A DNA stretch of 32,563 nucleotides, taken from the NCBI GenBank assembly GCA_964420875.1, contig CAYQUK010000007.1:1-32563 (forward strand), written 5' to 3'. The position numbers and the translations under genes are program-made. This document shows positions 32,453 to 32,563 of this stretch, one piece after another (position 1 is the stretch's first letter; each line of letters begins with the position of its first letter). This DNA is from JAUPVO01 sp964420875. Lineage in GTDB: Bacteria > Patescibacteriota > Minisyncoccia > Phycocordibacterales > UBA5272. Below the pieces are notes generated by a model. It was given only the letters and a program-made list of their open reading frames with translations, made no database searches and had not been told where the DNA came from.

Positions 32453-32563
32453 GGATAAAATAAGAGCATAGGGCGGATGCCTTGGCTCAAGGAAGCGATG
32501 AAAGACGCGATCAGGCTGCGATAAGTTTCGGGGAGGTGCCTTATAACCTTCGATCCGGAAATT
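32453..32563 (+). rRNA. rrl: 23S rRNA, 5' end (partial)
   Basis: The sequence GGCGGATGCCTTGGC, then GGAAGCGATGAAAGACG and CTGCGATAAGTTTCGGG, matches the conserved 5' end of bacterial 23S rRNA (domain I). The exact 5' end is estimated by alignment from memory. The gene continues past the window. Confidence 0.93.

Noticed and set aside
1..32563. CRISPR arrays, transposases, integrases or attachment sites
   Set aside because: I saw no spaced repeats, transposase-like protein or flanking direct repeats anywhere in the window.

Overview
The window looks like a piece of a Patescibacteria (Candidate Phyla Radiation) chromosome, most likely of the Parcubacteria kind. This is inferred from gene content: a huge secreted protein with a short N-terminal peptidoglycan-binding domain and beta-sandwich repeats, a lone conjugative-type ATPase, an unusual EF-P tip loop, tightly packed but rearranged ribosomal operons, no L29 gene at its usual place, and a 23S rRNA with its own promoter. 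By eye the DNA is AT-rich. The standard code fits: no gene is broken by UGA, and none of the 35 coding units whose end is in the window (one a pseudogene) stops with UGA. A run of 10 N (23869-23878) shows it is a scaffold.

Layout. 1-6891 (+): the 3' part of a large cysteine-containing surface protein with three related modules, one base from an adenylate kinase, then methionine aminopeptidase, then a TraG/VirD4-like ATPase with its own promoter. 6950-8292: EF-P (-) diverging from a broken, compositionally different nucleotide kinase (+). 8324-11983 (-): ftsK, a small anchored protein and recA in one unit. 12167-12871: a C-terminal HTH protein. 13012-16525: promoter, about 240 nt of structured leader, probable S-layer gene and terminator. 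16530-17611: the L10/L12 operon with its L10 leader. 17626-24560: tuf and the S10-type operon (S10, L3, L4, L23, L2, S19, L22, S3, L16, S17, L14, L24). 24557-26366: three unrecognised genes, each with its own promoter. 26368-29257: L5 and EF-G. 29282-31980: a winged-helix regulator, an L,D-transpeptidase, an MscS-helix membrane protein and a DUF2177 protein. 32128-32563: promoter and leader of 23S rRNA and the first about 110 nt of the gene.

Two genome-wide habits stand out. Almost no start codon has a Shine-Dalgarno sequence. Many transcription units have an extended -10 box (TGnTAnnnT) only 6-9 nt before the ATG, which predicts leaderless or nearly leaderless mRNAs. The two genes with a clear Shine-Dalgarno are the broken kinase and the 104-residue unknown at 24612, both plausible newcomers. 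The strongly expressed units (S-layer, L10/L12, tuf, L5, 23S) instead have long leaders, several clearly structured.

The genes serve translation (most ribosomal proteins here, EF-Tu, EF-G, EF-P, methionine aminopeptidase), chromosome handling (RecA, FtsK) and the cell surface (S-layer-like protein, modular Cys protein, L,D-transpeptidase, channel-like protein). The best places for something undescribed are the three-gene insertion between L24 and L5, the triple-module surface protein fused transcriptionally to adk, and the S-layer leader RNA.
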